IMG/VR virus record: IMGVR_UViG_3300046169_000050
Coordinates: 1-59,257 of that record
Strand: one strand, 5' to 3'
From: a virus
Length of the DNA stretch: 59,257 nucleotides
Shown here: one piece after another, positions 49,701 to 57,596 of the stretch
Layout: each line of letters begins with the position of its first letter
Position numbering within the stretch: the first letter of the stretch is position 1
Notes under the pieces: generated by a model
The model's input: only the letters and a program-made list of their open reading frames with translations
Told to the model about the DNA's origin: nothing
Database searches by the model: none
Translations under genes and position numbers: made by a program

Positions 49701-52700
49701 TTTATATAGGATCGACCATCACCGTTTATCTGGAACTCAGTATCCCAGCCGCTAGAGAACACGCCCCAAGATTTGGAGCTGTCGATGTGCTCGCCGATAA
49801 ACTGAGTTCCGAACACCCCGCGTGAGGTTGAACCCTTGATTAGGTAGTTATCCCAGCCCGTACCTCGTTGCCACTCAACCACCGCTGAACCTGTTTCATC
49901 GGTGTTAGCCGTACTAAAGCCACCGACCTTTATGCCGGTACTACCTGTCCTAGATAAAACATTGTTGGTTCGCAAATAACCGTAGACGTAAGCGTTACCA
50001 CTGGTATCTAAAGCAAAGGTATCATTGCCAAGTGCAGTTGAGAAAATATGGAACCCTGTTGTGTTGCCAATCCCTGCGCTTGTGCGAATACCCGCATACC
50101 AGTAGTTGGTCACACTGTTTTTAAAGCGCACCATCTGCTCTTTTTCTACGGGTGCTTCGATCATTATGTAGTTGTGATCTGTGTGCGTAAACGTAGCTTG
50201 CCGTGCGGTAAGGTCACGATTGGAGTCGATGACGGTTGTACCGCTGACGCGGTAGCCTGTGCCGTCAAAAATTCCTGTCGTGCCTATCTGAGCTACATAC
50301 GAACCGCTGTAGTTGAACCTAAACGCTTCGCCTGCTACGCCATTAGATCGGCTCATCCCTATGCGCCAGTAGTCGCTGTACCAACCGTATTCATGGCCAG
50401 CCACAATATCGTTCGTTGTGTAACTGGAAGCCATGTAGGTCTGGATCTCTCGACCTTCAGTGCCAGTTCTTGCGATGTTTCCTGTGGTTGTTATCGAGTT
50501 GTTTTGGAAGTTTGCAGAAGAACTAGATAGCTCAAGCTCAATACCGCCACTAGCCCCGGTGGTGTAGAACCTGAGAAGGTTTCCGTTAGCGGAAATTAAA
50601 GGATTGTTAGACCCATACCCCCCAGCCCACGCGATATCAGCGCCGTCATTCAGTCTCAACTGCCCACTTGAGGTAATGTTTCCGACGTTGCTTATGTTGC
50701 GATTAGAGTCAATAAAGACTTGATCATTTACCGCGTAGCCTTCATTGGTCTCTATCTTGCCCGTGGTCTGAATTGCGTAATCATTACGGTTTAGAGCCGT
50801 TACGACAAGCGTAGCGTCATACAAACTATTGTACGTTGGCTCCGTACCAGCACTGAGCGAGCTGACAACGCCGCTGTCGTTCATCGAGACATGAAGATTT
50901 CCATTAGAGGTCGTAATGGAATTCAGCTTTACCCAAATCTCATAGGTGGCACCGCTTACAAATTTGGTGCGCACCTCCATGAGCTTCGAATCGTTGTAGC
51001 GGGTGCTTGGGAACTTCATGATGTTCGCTTTCATCCCATACGACGAGCCTGAGATAAAGAAGGTGTCGGTAGCGATTGTGTTATCGCCGCCAGCAGACAC
51101 TCGCATCGTGATAGCTTTTACGCCCCCAGAAAAGGACGCTACCTTGTACCACTGAACACCTGAACCTACAGCCCGAGTAAGAGTGTTACTAGAATAGCCA
51201 AAGCCCATCCCAGTGAAGCCAGTGCCATCGGTGCCGATGTCTTGAGTGTTTAACTTCCCGATATTGGTCAGGTTACGGCTAGAGTCGATGACGGTTGTAG
51301 TGCCAACTTGAAATGCGCCGCTATCTAAAAAGGTAAACAAGGTGGCAAACGCCTGAGATTTAATTACCAAGCCGCGTGTAGCTTCCGTCGTTCCGCGATA
51401 GTAACCAAAATCCATGAATCGGAAGTTTGCGCCTTCGGTGCCGTATCTTGTCAGTGCATACTCCCCCCATGACTGACTTGGGTTACGAAGGCTTTCTATA
51501 ATGGTGGCATTAGCCACAAGAGTCTGAGCACCCGAGGAGATGGTGCCTGCTGTAATGTTGCGGCTAGAGTCGATGACGACTGTTGACCCCACGTAATACC
51601 CGCGAGTTGCTGACGCGTGGATTCCGCTACCATCTATATAAGCATCAATGTCAGTCCAACCGCCGAAGGTAACACCATAATCTCCGTCAAGGTTGATAGT
51701 GCCTGTTGCGTGACCAGCGACACTTCCGCCCTGCCAAGAACGACCAAAGAAATGAATTGTATTTCTTTGAGTAGTTGTGCCCTCGTAATATCTAATACGT
51801 CCGTAGTCGCCAGTTCCAGTTCCTGACTTTATTTGGATGCCTTGGTTGCTGCCGCTAGCCGAACCGAATATGCCTTCGGCACCCGTCACACTCGATCCTG
51901 CATCAATCGTTGAAGCCGCTATAATTGCCCCTGCCCAACCCATATTTGCGCCTTCAAAGGAAAGAGCGCGGAAAGACGTGCCGTTGGGGAATCTAAAGTA
52001 AGTATTAGAGTTGGTAGTGTTGCCGTTCGGGTAGTAGTGAACGTAGACGTTATTGTTGCTGTACCGGTTATGGTAGTAGTGACCCGTAAAGTGGTTTGAG
52101 GTTGCCGAATTTCCTAGATTTAAAGTCCCGTTTACGTTTATGTCGTTGATGTTTGTGAAATTAACGACTGTCGGGAAGTTAATGGAACCTCGTAGGTTCT
52201 GTATCTCTACGTTGCCAAAATTGTGGTTGATCTTGAACTGATCAGGGGCACCTGTCGCACTAGAGTTACCGGACTTCAGTATGACGCCGAGATCGTTGAC
52301 GTGGCTGTCAATCGTCCCAGTCATCGTACCGCCAGCTAATGGGAGCTTGGTCGCAATCGAGTTGGTTACTGTGGTCGAGAAGTTGGCGTCGTCACCCAGA
52401 GCTGCCGCAAGTTCGTTCAGCGTGTCCAAGCTACCGGGGGCTGCATCTACGATGTTGTCGATCGCAGTTGTCACATAGGCAGTAGTCGCTACCTTAGTGC
52501 TGTTGTCTGAGGCTAACTGGGTTGTTGCCGTAACTGATGAAACAAGGGAGCCTGAGTAAGAACTCGCAGTGATAGCGCCCGAAGAGATTGTGCCTACACT
52601 AAGGTTTCGGCTAGAGTCGAGGACGGTTGTACCGCTTACAGCAAGAGCGACCGTGCTCCCAACGAGACCGTCGCCGCCTGAACGAAGGTTTAATCCCCCG

Positions 52701-54118
52701 TTTGCCGATATGGTTGCCCGTCCTGTATCGCCGTTATCTCGGAAAATGTATGCACTACCTGTTCTAAAATACGTGTGACTCGCGTTGGCAAAATAAAAGC
52801 GGTTGTATCCATCGCTAGACTGATGCCAGTTGTTATGCTCAAACCGTGCGCCAGTAGAAAGAGCGCCCAGCGTCACATTGTTAATTGACCTTGCACTGTT
52901 GATGACGGTTGTGCCGTTGATTTGCACGCCCCCCGTCTTAGTATTCAGATTGCGCTTGGCTACTAAGTCGCCGCTTGTTGTCAACGCAAACACGTCATCA
53001 GCTAGTGCGGTAGAATAGATGTGGAAGTCTGCCGTCGAAGCAATCCCCGCAGAAGTACGAATACCCGCATACCAGTAGTTGGACTCACTATTCTTAAAGC
53101 GCACCATCTGCTCTGCGTTTATAGATGCTTCGATTTTTACGTAGTTGTGAGTTGTGTGCGTAAACGTAGCTTGCCGTGCGGTAATGTCGCGGTTAGAGTC
53201 GATGACGGTTGTGCCGCCCATCATTAAGGACCCTTCAAGAATGTTTACGTTACCATTTCCCGCGACATGGAATCGAGGTCCGTAAGCCGTCCCGTTGTAT
53301 CCGCCCAGCTTTACCCCTGAGTAGTCGGATAATGCAAGGTGAGCGCTTTCACGAAATATAATCGGTGCGCTCCAACCGTTTGCAATGTTGTTGGTAAATA
53401 CCAGACGTGTCGCTGTTTCAAGATCACTGCTCGCAGAAATCTTACCACTGCTAGTAATAGCGCCCGAGGAGATGGTGCCCACACCACTAAAGTTGCCGCC
53501 CTTAAAGTCAAAAGAGCCTCCTGCGGAGATGCTTAACCTTTCTGTGCCGCTGGTAGCAAATGCTAAAGGCTTTTCCTCAAACTGCCATACAAAGCCGTGG
53601 ACACCGTTCAACCCAATCCGCATGCCGTCAGCACCACCAGTACCTTGTGCATTGGTTTGGATTCTTAGACCGACATTGGAGTTACCGCGAACATATTGGT
53701 CGTAGTTGGATGCAGTGCTTCCTAAGATAGCGCTGCCGTTGACGGTTAGCCCCGGCGTCGTGAGAGAGCCAGTCATCGTATCCCCAGAGATGGAGACCGA
53801 TTCGGTGTCGGCGGCTGAGCTGATGTCGTCTAACGCAGCAGCAGTGACACGAAGTTCTACCTTCGTGCCATTAGAAAAAGAAGAGGCAGTCGTTCCATCC
53901 TGCCCACGCACGACTGTCAAAGTGTTGGTGCTTACACCAGTGACCTTGACGACTTCGATAGTGGGCGAGTTGGTGTCTGTATCAATCGTAAGATAGATGT
54001 AGTCGCCAGACGACAGCGTCGGCAACCCAGACGCATCAGCTACGCTGATTGTAGTTTGAGTTGCGTTAATCGCTGCCGAAAGCGTCGTACTTACGTTGTT
54101 AGCAAACTTGACTGCCAT
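46769..54118 (-). CDS. Giant tail fibre with C-terminal S74 endosialidase chaperone
   Basis: This 2,449-residue protein starts with FANNVSTTLSAAINATQTTI and a virion-attachment-like region. Its body is beta-rich with repeated phrases such as TVIDSSRNLT and WHGGNDGSGSGLDADLLDG. A large internal duplication exists: ARQATFTHT...NYWYAGIRTSAGI appears near residues 309-380 and again near 1301-1375. The last 109 residues hold a peptidase S74 intramolecular chaperone: YSDRKLKKDI (Ser2342, Lys nearby), GFIAQDVQAAGL and a C-terminal coiled coil. The chaperone trimerises the fibre and then cleaves itself off. Receptor binding is the likely role. Confidence 0.88.
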   Translation of the reverse strand: MAVKFANNVSTTLSAAINATQTTISVADASGLPTLSSGDYIYLTIDTDTNSPTIEVVKVTGVSTNTLTVVRGQDGTTASSFSNGTKVELRVTAAALDDISSAADTESVSISGDTMTGSLTTPGLTVNGSAILGSTASNYDQYVRGNSNVGLRIQTNAQGTGGADGMRIGLNGVHGFVWQFEEKPLAFATSGTERLSISAGGSFDFKGGNFSGVGTISSGAITSSGKISASSDLETATRLVFTNNIANGWSAPIIFRESAHLALSDYSGVKLGGYNGTAYGPRFHVAGNGNVNILEGSLMMGGTTVIDSNRDITARQATFTHTTHNYVKIEASINAEQMVRFKNSESNYWYAGIRTSAGIASTADFHIYSTALADDVFALTTSGDLVAKRNLNTKTGGVQINGTTVINSARSINNVTLGALSTGARFEHNNWHQSSDGYNRFYFANASHTYFRTGSAYIFRDNGDTGRATISANGGLNLRSGGDGLVGSTVALAVSGTTVLDSSRNLSVGTISSGAITASSYSGSLVSSVTATTQLASDNSTKVATTAYVTTAIDNIVDAAPGSLDTLNELAAALGDDANFSTTVTNSIATKLPLAGGTMTGTIDSHVNDLGVILKSGNSSATGAPDQFKINHNFGNVEIQNLRGSINFPTVVNFTNINDINVNGTLNLGNSATSNHFTGHYYHNRYSNNNVYVHYYPNGNTTNSNTYFRFPNGTSFRALSFEGANMGWAGAIIAASTIDAGSSVTGAEGIFGSASGSNQGIQIKSGTGTGDYGRIRYYEGTTTQRNTIHFFGRSWQGGSVAGHATGTINLDGDYGVTFGGWTDIDAYIDGSGIHASATRGYYVGSTVVIDSSRNITAGTISSGAQTLVANATIIESLRNPSQSWGEYALTRYGTEGANFRFMDFGYYRGTTEATRGLVIKSQAFATLFTFLDSGAFQVGTTTVIDSSRNLTNIGKLNTQDIGTDGTGFTGMGFGYSSNTLTRAVGSGVQWYKVASFSGGVKAITMRVSAGGDNTIATDTFFISGSSYGMKANIMKFPSTRYNDSKLMEVRTKFVSGATYEIWVKLNSITTSNGNLHVSMNDSGVVSSLSAGTEPTYNSLYDATLVVTALNRNDYAIQTTGKIETNEGYAVNDQVFIDSNRNISNVGNITSSGQLRLNDGADIAWAGGYGSNNPLISANGNLLRFYTTGASGGIELELSSSSANFQNNSITTTGNIARTGTEGREIQTYMASSYTTNDIVAGHEYGWYSDYWRIGMSRSNGVAGEAFRFNYSGSYVAQIGTTGIFDGTGYRVSGTTVIDSNRDLTARQATFTHTDHNYIMIEAPVEKEQMVRFKNSVTNYWYAGIRTSAGIGNTTGFHIFSTALGNDTFALDTSGNAYVYGYLRTNNVLSRTGSTGIKVGGFSTANTDETGSAVVEWQRGTGWDNYLIKGSTSRGVFGTQFIGEHIDSSKSWGVFSSGWDTEFQINGDGRSYIKGPFGVGSVPATTDARFHVTGLNTTDGTARFTPDSGRGTRVSHIHYGSTGDWYIRSASTSGTVHIQDGGGAAMVNGNAIWHGGNDGSGSGLDADLLDGFHKDDFDHFEKGKKWTGISASAAQSRRFHIARLYGCPAHWDSNWQNIEFHITAETYESATLKFRMQGDYTGGNQNTMLQLHLTEAHGPLAGDFRFVMGTPVSAGWNHSGQPTYYIDLFAEARYYAGFTVHAKTYGHSYQTSNPTSGGATTVFYSSPTVTNISDFGGQTHMEPKHRGYTVWNAGNHGSASGLDADMVDNLHASQFLRSDANDTSTGVITFDQATQLFRKNNATNYYTGSLMVESYGGASSIAAMGFHISGSIGRMLSMNSAGTLTYEDDFSAISLQTNSYKNTDGTFMFRWGTNSGTSGFVNFADNTSDPSAVGVGTATVRGITWGQRTDNNPYYMIYPRHYNNGSSTHSRLVLGWHTGVEIGAEPTYGGTRFFNNSPFTGSEIMSVGKGDSNVRVVNSLYIGGSVDADAKRHDFGVSSGWDTVGFGYQTNVHFQGHDHFWVGAGNGTWFTGSANSKSQASGLAADATQAHDLLITTMLSTSSYDRGITFAVDSNGAGTAGWRLGKWHSGDARDSSKLVVDGQIFAKGGHTDEYDYYANDYSAYYSTQGGTSHWTGDGGWQTPGIVSSTAIQIQSGNYGASSRKPQLQFHQYGYGGIVQEYDGPAKVFHIKQTGDHRLNYATLTTNYGYLEFGPQNSSFMHFQTDRAQFYFNKRIVVDEGVVDSYDEDLILRRAQSNSHKLRINTSGAVLDGNLFINNGSPTVYLQDTDNRSSMVHCNSNIFYVLRGSGTNSTSWTQYASRWPLEINLENNDAVFGGNVTAYSDRKLKKDIEPIGNSMEIFSKLDAKRYRWKETGEDDIGFIAQDVQAAGLDVFVKENERKDPATGEVQDTQLTLDYSRMSALLWDVVKQQQSQIDTLTKRIEELENGDH

Positions 54119-54146
54119 AGGTTAAAACCTCAATATATTCAATAAC

Positions 54147-54572
54147 TTAGGAGACGGTGACCTGCCAAGTTATCGTCATCGAATCCTGAGAACCTTTATT
54201 CACGACTGAGAAGGTGGTTCTGCAGAGCATGTCTCCGCTCGAAGAAGCGTTGAACAAACCGGCCTCAGTAATCGCACCGGTGCCGTCGCCAGCGCCGAAG
54301 CTTGCGACGTAGGTCACTACGTTGCTTGAGACAGTTGTTGAGGTAAGGGCCGAACGGTGTGACTCGCTACCAAGAGCTGTGTTACCAGCTGCTGGGCTTG
54401 TGCTACCGGTACCAATTGCCATGTGAGACATAGCGTTAGTGGTACTGTCCTTCATACGGCTCGCAACAAATGCTTTACCAGCACTTACCACGAGGTTAGG
54501 CACCTCGCTAACAACTTCTCCGTTGATAGCAATAGACAGGTGCCCCTTTAGCGTCAGATCATCATTTAACAT
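54147..54572 (-). CDS. Tail-associated structural protein, 141 residues
   Basis: This protein is beta-rich with LKGHLSIAINGEVVSEVPNL at the start and AIGTGSTSPAAGNTALGSE in the middle, a pattern seen in small phage tail-fibre-associated proteins. It follows the repeat-rich protein and precedes the giant fibre with a 28-base gap. It may bridge fibre and baseplate; no enzymatic motif is seen. Confidence 0.58.
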   Translation of the reverse strand: MLNDDLTLKGHLSIAINGEVVSEVPNLVVSAGKAFVASRMKDSTTNAMSHMAIGTGSTSPAAGNTALGSESHRSALTSTTVSSNVVTYVASFGAGDGTGAITEAGLFNASSSGDMLCRTTFSVVNKGSQDSMTITWQVTVS

Positions 54573-54581
54573 GGATCACTC

Positions 54582-56435
54582 CTAGTTGTTGATCGGTGCG
54601 AAATTAATGGCACCTGCGTTTAAAAGGGAAGAGGCTGTTGACCTCTTAGCCAAAACAAGAGACTCACTGATCGATACCGCATCAGTAGGTGCCTTGTTTA
54701 TCTGTTTAGACTCCTGCTCTGATACAGAGAAAGAGTCGGATTCGGGGGTAGATAAGGCGATAGTCGCCTGCTCTGAGATAGTTGCAGTGTCGCTCTTACC
54801 AAGACCTGTGCTCAGCGTTTCGCTATCACTGAAAGATACTGAGTCAGCGAAGGATCTAGAGGCTACAAACACACGGCTAAGTACATCAGTCACGCCAATG
54901 ACGTTGCCTTTTTGAGACTGGGTGTCCTTGGTTAGCGCACCAACTGTAGCTGCGTCATCAAGCGTAAACGCGTCCGTAAACGTGCGGCTGAACGTGACAA
55001 CGCGGGAGAATACATCCGACAGCGCAACGGCTTCTGTCTGTGGTAGTTCGACTGACAGCGACGAATCATCAGTAACAGATGCAGTTTCAGTGAACGATCG
55101 CTGTGATGTCACTACTCGGTCGAACGAATCTGTGACTGTGGTCGTGTCGTCTTTACCAAGACTCGTGGCTCGTGATTCAGAGTCAGCAAAAGACACTGTC
55201 TCGGTCACGTCTCTAAACGATGTAACAACTCGGCCAAATGTCTCGGTTACGGAAACGCCATCAGCCTTCGCGAGCTGTGGCTCCAGTACCGCCGACTCTG
55301 AGAGACTTGCTGCATCACTAAAGCTACGCTCTGAAACAACCACGCGAGAGAATACGTCGCTGACCGATACGCTGTCGTCTTCGGGTCTGCTGTAGTCAAT
55401 AGCAGGGCTGTCACTTAGAGTCGCCACATCGGCGAGCGGCTTCGCGAGCGCAAAGCTGTGGTCGTCGGTGGGCGTAAAGGCGTCTGTTTTTAGGAGACCT
55501 AAATCAAAAGTAGCGTCCTCTGACAGCGTCGGAGTGTCTGTAAACGTGCGGTTAAAGGACACAACTCTTGAGAGGACGTCGCTCACACCGAACACATTGC
55601 CCTTGGTCGAGGTAGTGTCTTTGACGAGCGCACCTACAGTGGCCAAATCGTCAATTGTGAAGGCGTCAGTGAACGTGCGCTGGAACTGCACTACCCTGCT
55701 GAAAGCTTCTGATACGGCGAAGCTGTCAGATGGCGCTTTGTCGAAAAGCAGCACAGCCGCGTCAGACAGCGACGTGCTGTTTTGAAAGTCGCGTATAAAC
55801 GATACCGTTCTGGCAAGCGACTCGGTTACGCTGGTTGTATCAGTCAGCGCTTTATCAAAGTCGTAGTCAAGATCTTCGGTCAGAATCGGCGTATCGTTCA
55901 GCACCTTGCCTACCAGCTTAGATCTGAACTCATTTAATGTGACCGCATCGGCTACATTCTTACCTGTCTCGATCACAGCAGCTTCGGCTAATGCGACGCT
56001 CTCTTCAAAGAACCGGTTAATAATAAGTAGAACAGTCGCAAGGTCCGTAACACCGAAGCTGTCTGTTTGTGGTTTGCTAACGCCTAATGCTGCCAACTCC
56101 AACATATCGACCTGATCGTCAGGCCGCTTGGTAAACAGCAGTCTGGCCTGCTCAGTAAGGCCGAGCGACTCACCATCACTACCTCGGAAGTAGCGGTTCT
56201 TAGTGTCCGGGTCTAGTACGACATCGGTTGTATTGAGGTTGAGGTAGTTGACTGACGTCATCAAACGTCGGTACGCGGTCATAGCCTGCAGGTCAGAATA
56301 GGTTACGACCGTCTGATAAGTAGGGCGACTGATTGATATGCTGGCTTTTTGAAACGCGGGCGCAACTACTTTCGGGCTGTTGAATTCAACAGACGCTCGT
56401 ACGTTGGATACGTGAACAAATAGCCTAATCGCCAT
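54582..56435 (-). CDS. Repeat-rich virion protein
   Basis: After an N-terminal part of about 130 residues, this 617-residue protein is built of about ten imperfect repeats of 38-48 residues with phrases like VSVSDVFSRVV, RTFTDAFTLDDAATV and ALxKDTxSxKGNVxGV. The repeats are acidic, Ser/Thr/Val-rich and probably beta. Gene position between a BppU-like protein and a giant fibre suggests a tail or fibre base component. Copy number of the repeats may vary between relatives. Confidence 0.68.
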   Translation of the reverse strand: MAIRLFVHVSNVRASVEFNSPKVVAPAFQKASISISRPTYQTVVTYSDLQAMTAYRRLMTSVNYLNLNTTDVVLDPDTKNRYFRGSDGESLGLTEQARLLFTKRPDDQVDMLELAALGVSKPQTDSFGVTDLATVLLIINRFFEESVALAEAAVIETGKNVADAVTLNEFRSKLVGKVLNDTPILTEDLDYDFDKALTDTTSVTESLARTVSFIRDFQNSTSLSDAAVLLFDKAPSDSFAVSEAFSRVVQFQRTFTDAFTIDDLATVGALVKDTTSTKGNVFGVSDVLSRVVSFNRTFTDTPTLSEDATFDLGLLKTDAFTPTDDHSFALAKPLADVATLSDSPAIDYSRPEDDSVSVSDVFSRVVVSERSFSDAASLSESAVLEPQLAKADGVSVTETFGRVVTSFRDVTETVSFADSESRATSLGKDDTTTVTDSFDRVVTSQRSFTETASVTDDSSLSVELPQTEAVALSDVFSRVVTFSRTFTDAFTLDDAATVGALTKDTQSQKGNVIGVTDVLSRVFVASRSFADSVSFSDSETLSTGLGKSDTATISEQATIALSTPESDSFSVSEQESKQINKAPTDAVSISESLVLAKRSTASSLLNAGAINFAPINN

Positions 56436-56809
56436 TAGTCGAAGTCGCTCCTTACTTTGAGCTTGATTAGGTCGTTGACAGTCTGCTTCCCGCCACCGGC
56501 GAACGTGATTTCGAGTTCAGCCTCGAAAGTGCCAGCTGCGTCTAGAGTGCCTTCAGGGAAATCAGTCGCTACCTTGCCGCCTGTTGCATCTGTGACAGAA
56601 CAAGTCAAAGTGCTCTTTACAGAAGTACTGCCAAGCTCACGGATGCGCAGAATCACCGAAGCACCCGTCAAATCAATAGGTGCCCACGTCGCGTCATTGT
56701 TCTGGTCAAGGGTCAATCCGGTGGCCGCTGTGTTGCTGTCCTTCAGTGTGAAAGTCAGCTCTGGCAACGTATCGCCCGTGACTAGATTGAGAGTGTCTGA
56801 ATATGCCAT
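56435..56809 (-). CDS. BppU-like baseplate or Ig-like tail protein
   Basis: This 124-residue protein reads as a beta-sandwich: GDTLPELTFTLKDSNTAATG, then PIDLTGASVILRIRELGSTS, and GTFEAELEITFAGGGKQTVN. This pattern is found in BppU-type baseplate upper proteins and similar small tail proteins. It heads the leftward tail operon behind the palindrome at 56839 and overlaps the repeat-rich gene by one base. Confidence 0.65.
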   Translation of the reverse strand: MAYSDTLNLVTGDTLPELTFTLKDSNTAATGLTLDQNNDATWAPIDLTGASVILRIRELGSTSVKSTLTCSVTDATGGKVATDFPEGTLDAAGTFEAELEITFAGGGKQTVNDLIKLKVRSDFD

Positions 56810-56838
56810 TTTTGCTCCCTACCTAACGAGGCAGTATA

Positions 56839-56851
56839 TTAGTATTGCTAA
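56839..56851 (-). promoter_or_regulatory. TTAG-N5-CTAA palindrome upstream of the tail operon
   Basis: The core TTAG-TATTG-CTAA lies 30 bp before the start at 56809, between the endolysin stop and the tail genes. TAATAT (56836-56841, read leftward) overlaps it; the -35 is not clear. Confidence 0.58.
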
Positions 56852-56865
56852 TAAATTTACACCCA

Positions 56866-57213
56866 CTAATAGACCCACATGACCCGGTTATCAGGCCTGA
56901 TGTCTACGTGGACAAACGATTTGGCGATACCGATGCCATTGAAGCAGCCCATCTTCAGTGCTTCGTGGACGATATTCATGCGCTCGAAGCCATTAGAGAC
57001 AGCTATGTCGCAGGCGATACCTTCGGTATGCCGCCCCGGACGTGCTTTTTTGGCCTCTATGCTGTGAGATTTACTCCTGTAACCACTGGTGACAGTGAAG
57101 GCAAAGCCGCACTTCTCCCGCAGCTCGTCCAGTTTATGGATGAACTCCTCAGACATCTCGTTCTCGCCAGTCTCTTGGCAGTCAAATTCTTCCATGCTGA
57201 AATACTTAAACAT
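56866..57213 (-). CDS. Endolysin, M15-type peptidase
   Basis: From ATG at 57213 this 115-residue protein carries SGYRSKSHSIEAKKA, GRHTEGIACDIAV (His/Asp zinc ligands) and SFVHVDIRP (second His), the signature of M15 D-Ala-D-Ala or L-Ala-D-Glu peptidases of phage. It cleaves peptidoglycan cross-links at lysis. The start overlaps the natural holin stop as TGATG, so they form one lysis cassette. A GTG one codon earlier (57216) is an alternative. Confidence 0.85.
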   Translation of the reverse strand: MFKYFSMEEFDCQETGENEMSEEFIHKLDELREKCGFAFTVTSGYRSKSHSIEAKKARPGRHTEGIACDIAVSNGFERMNIVHEALKMGCFNGIGIAKSFVHVDIRPDNRVMWVY

Positions 57214-57240
57214 CACTTCTTCCTTAAGTTCATTAACTTA

Positions 57241-57588
57241 TCAGCGCCTCGAATACCGAAGCTCGCGCTCACTGCTAAAAACAATAAGTACTGGTACCAC
57301 TCCGGCAAGGTATTGAGAGCAGCGAAAGGCCAAATCGACGCGCTCGATCACAGCCACGTCGTCCATTGCTATGGCGTAGCCGATCATGAAGACTGGAGCC
57401 GCTAGTACAAGGGTCCAGAATTCGTCTTTCCAGCTCGATGACGACGCATCAGCCATCTTGGACTCCCACTCAGCGCCGTTAGCGATGACCTGCATCTTGG
57501 CTTGGTGGCGTAGCTTCTTCTCTTCTGCCTTGTTTTGCAGGTAACCAGAAGCGAGATCGGCGACTGGTCCTAGTAACATTTTCAGCAT
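57241..57588 (-). CDS. Holin (GTA_holin_3TM-like), frame broken by one base
   Basis: As read, 115 residues: a basic helical N-terminus, WKDEFWTLVLAAPVFMIGYA (membrane helix) and then a non-typical tail. In the +1 frame after about 57327 the family-like end appears: ALNTLPEWYQYLLFLAVSAS, then FGIRGADKLMNLRKK, ending at a TGA at 57213 that overlaps the endolysin ATG. The three-base run at 57325-57327 (AAA on plus) probably gained one base, by mutation or sequencing error; the whole 57213-57588 is 3n+1 long. The restored protein would be a three-helix holin of 124 residues. Confidence 0.7.
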   Translation of the reverse strand: MLKMLLGPVADLASGYLQNKAEEKKLRHQAKMQVIANGAEWESKMADASSSSWKDEFWTLVLAAPVFMIGYAIAMDDVAVIERVDLAFRCSQYLAGVVPVLIVFSSERELRYSRR

Positions 57589-57596
57589 AGTGCCTC

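Noticed and set aside
50048-50530. Plus-strand frame of 160 residues within the giant fibre
   Set aside because: It is Cys/Val-rich without a ribosome site and lies opposite a clearly coding frame; a shadow of the fibre gene.
36337-54118. Possible diversity-generating retroelement acting on tail fibres
   Set aside because: No reverse transcriptase motif or template/variable repeat pair was seen anywhere in the window.
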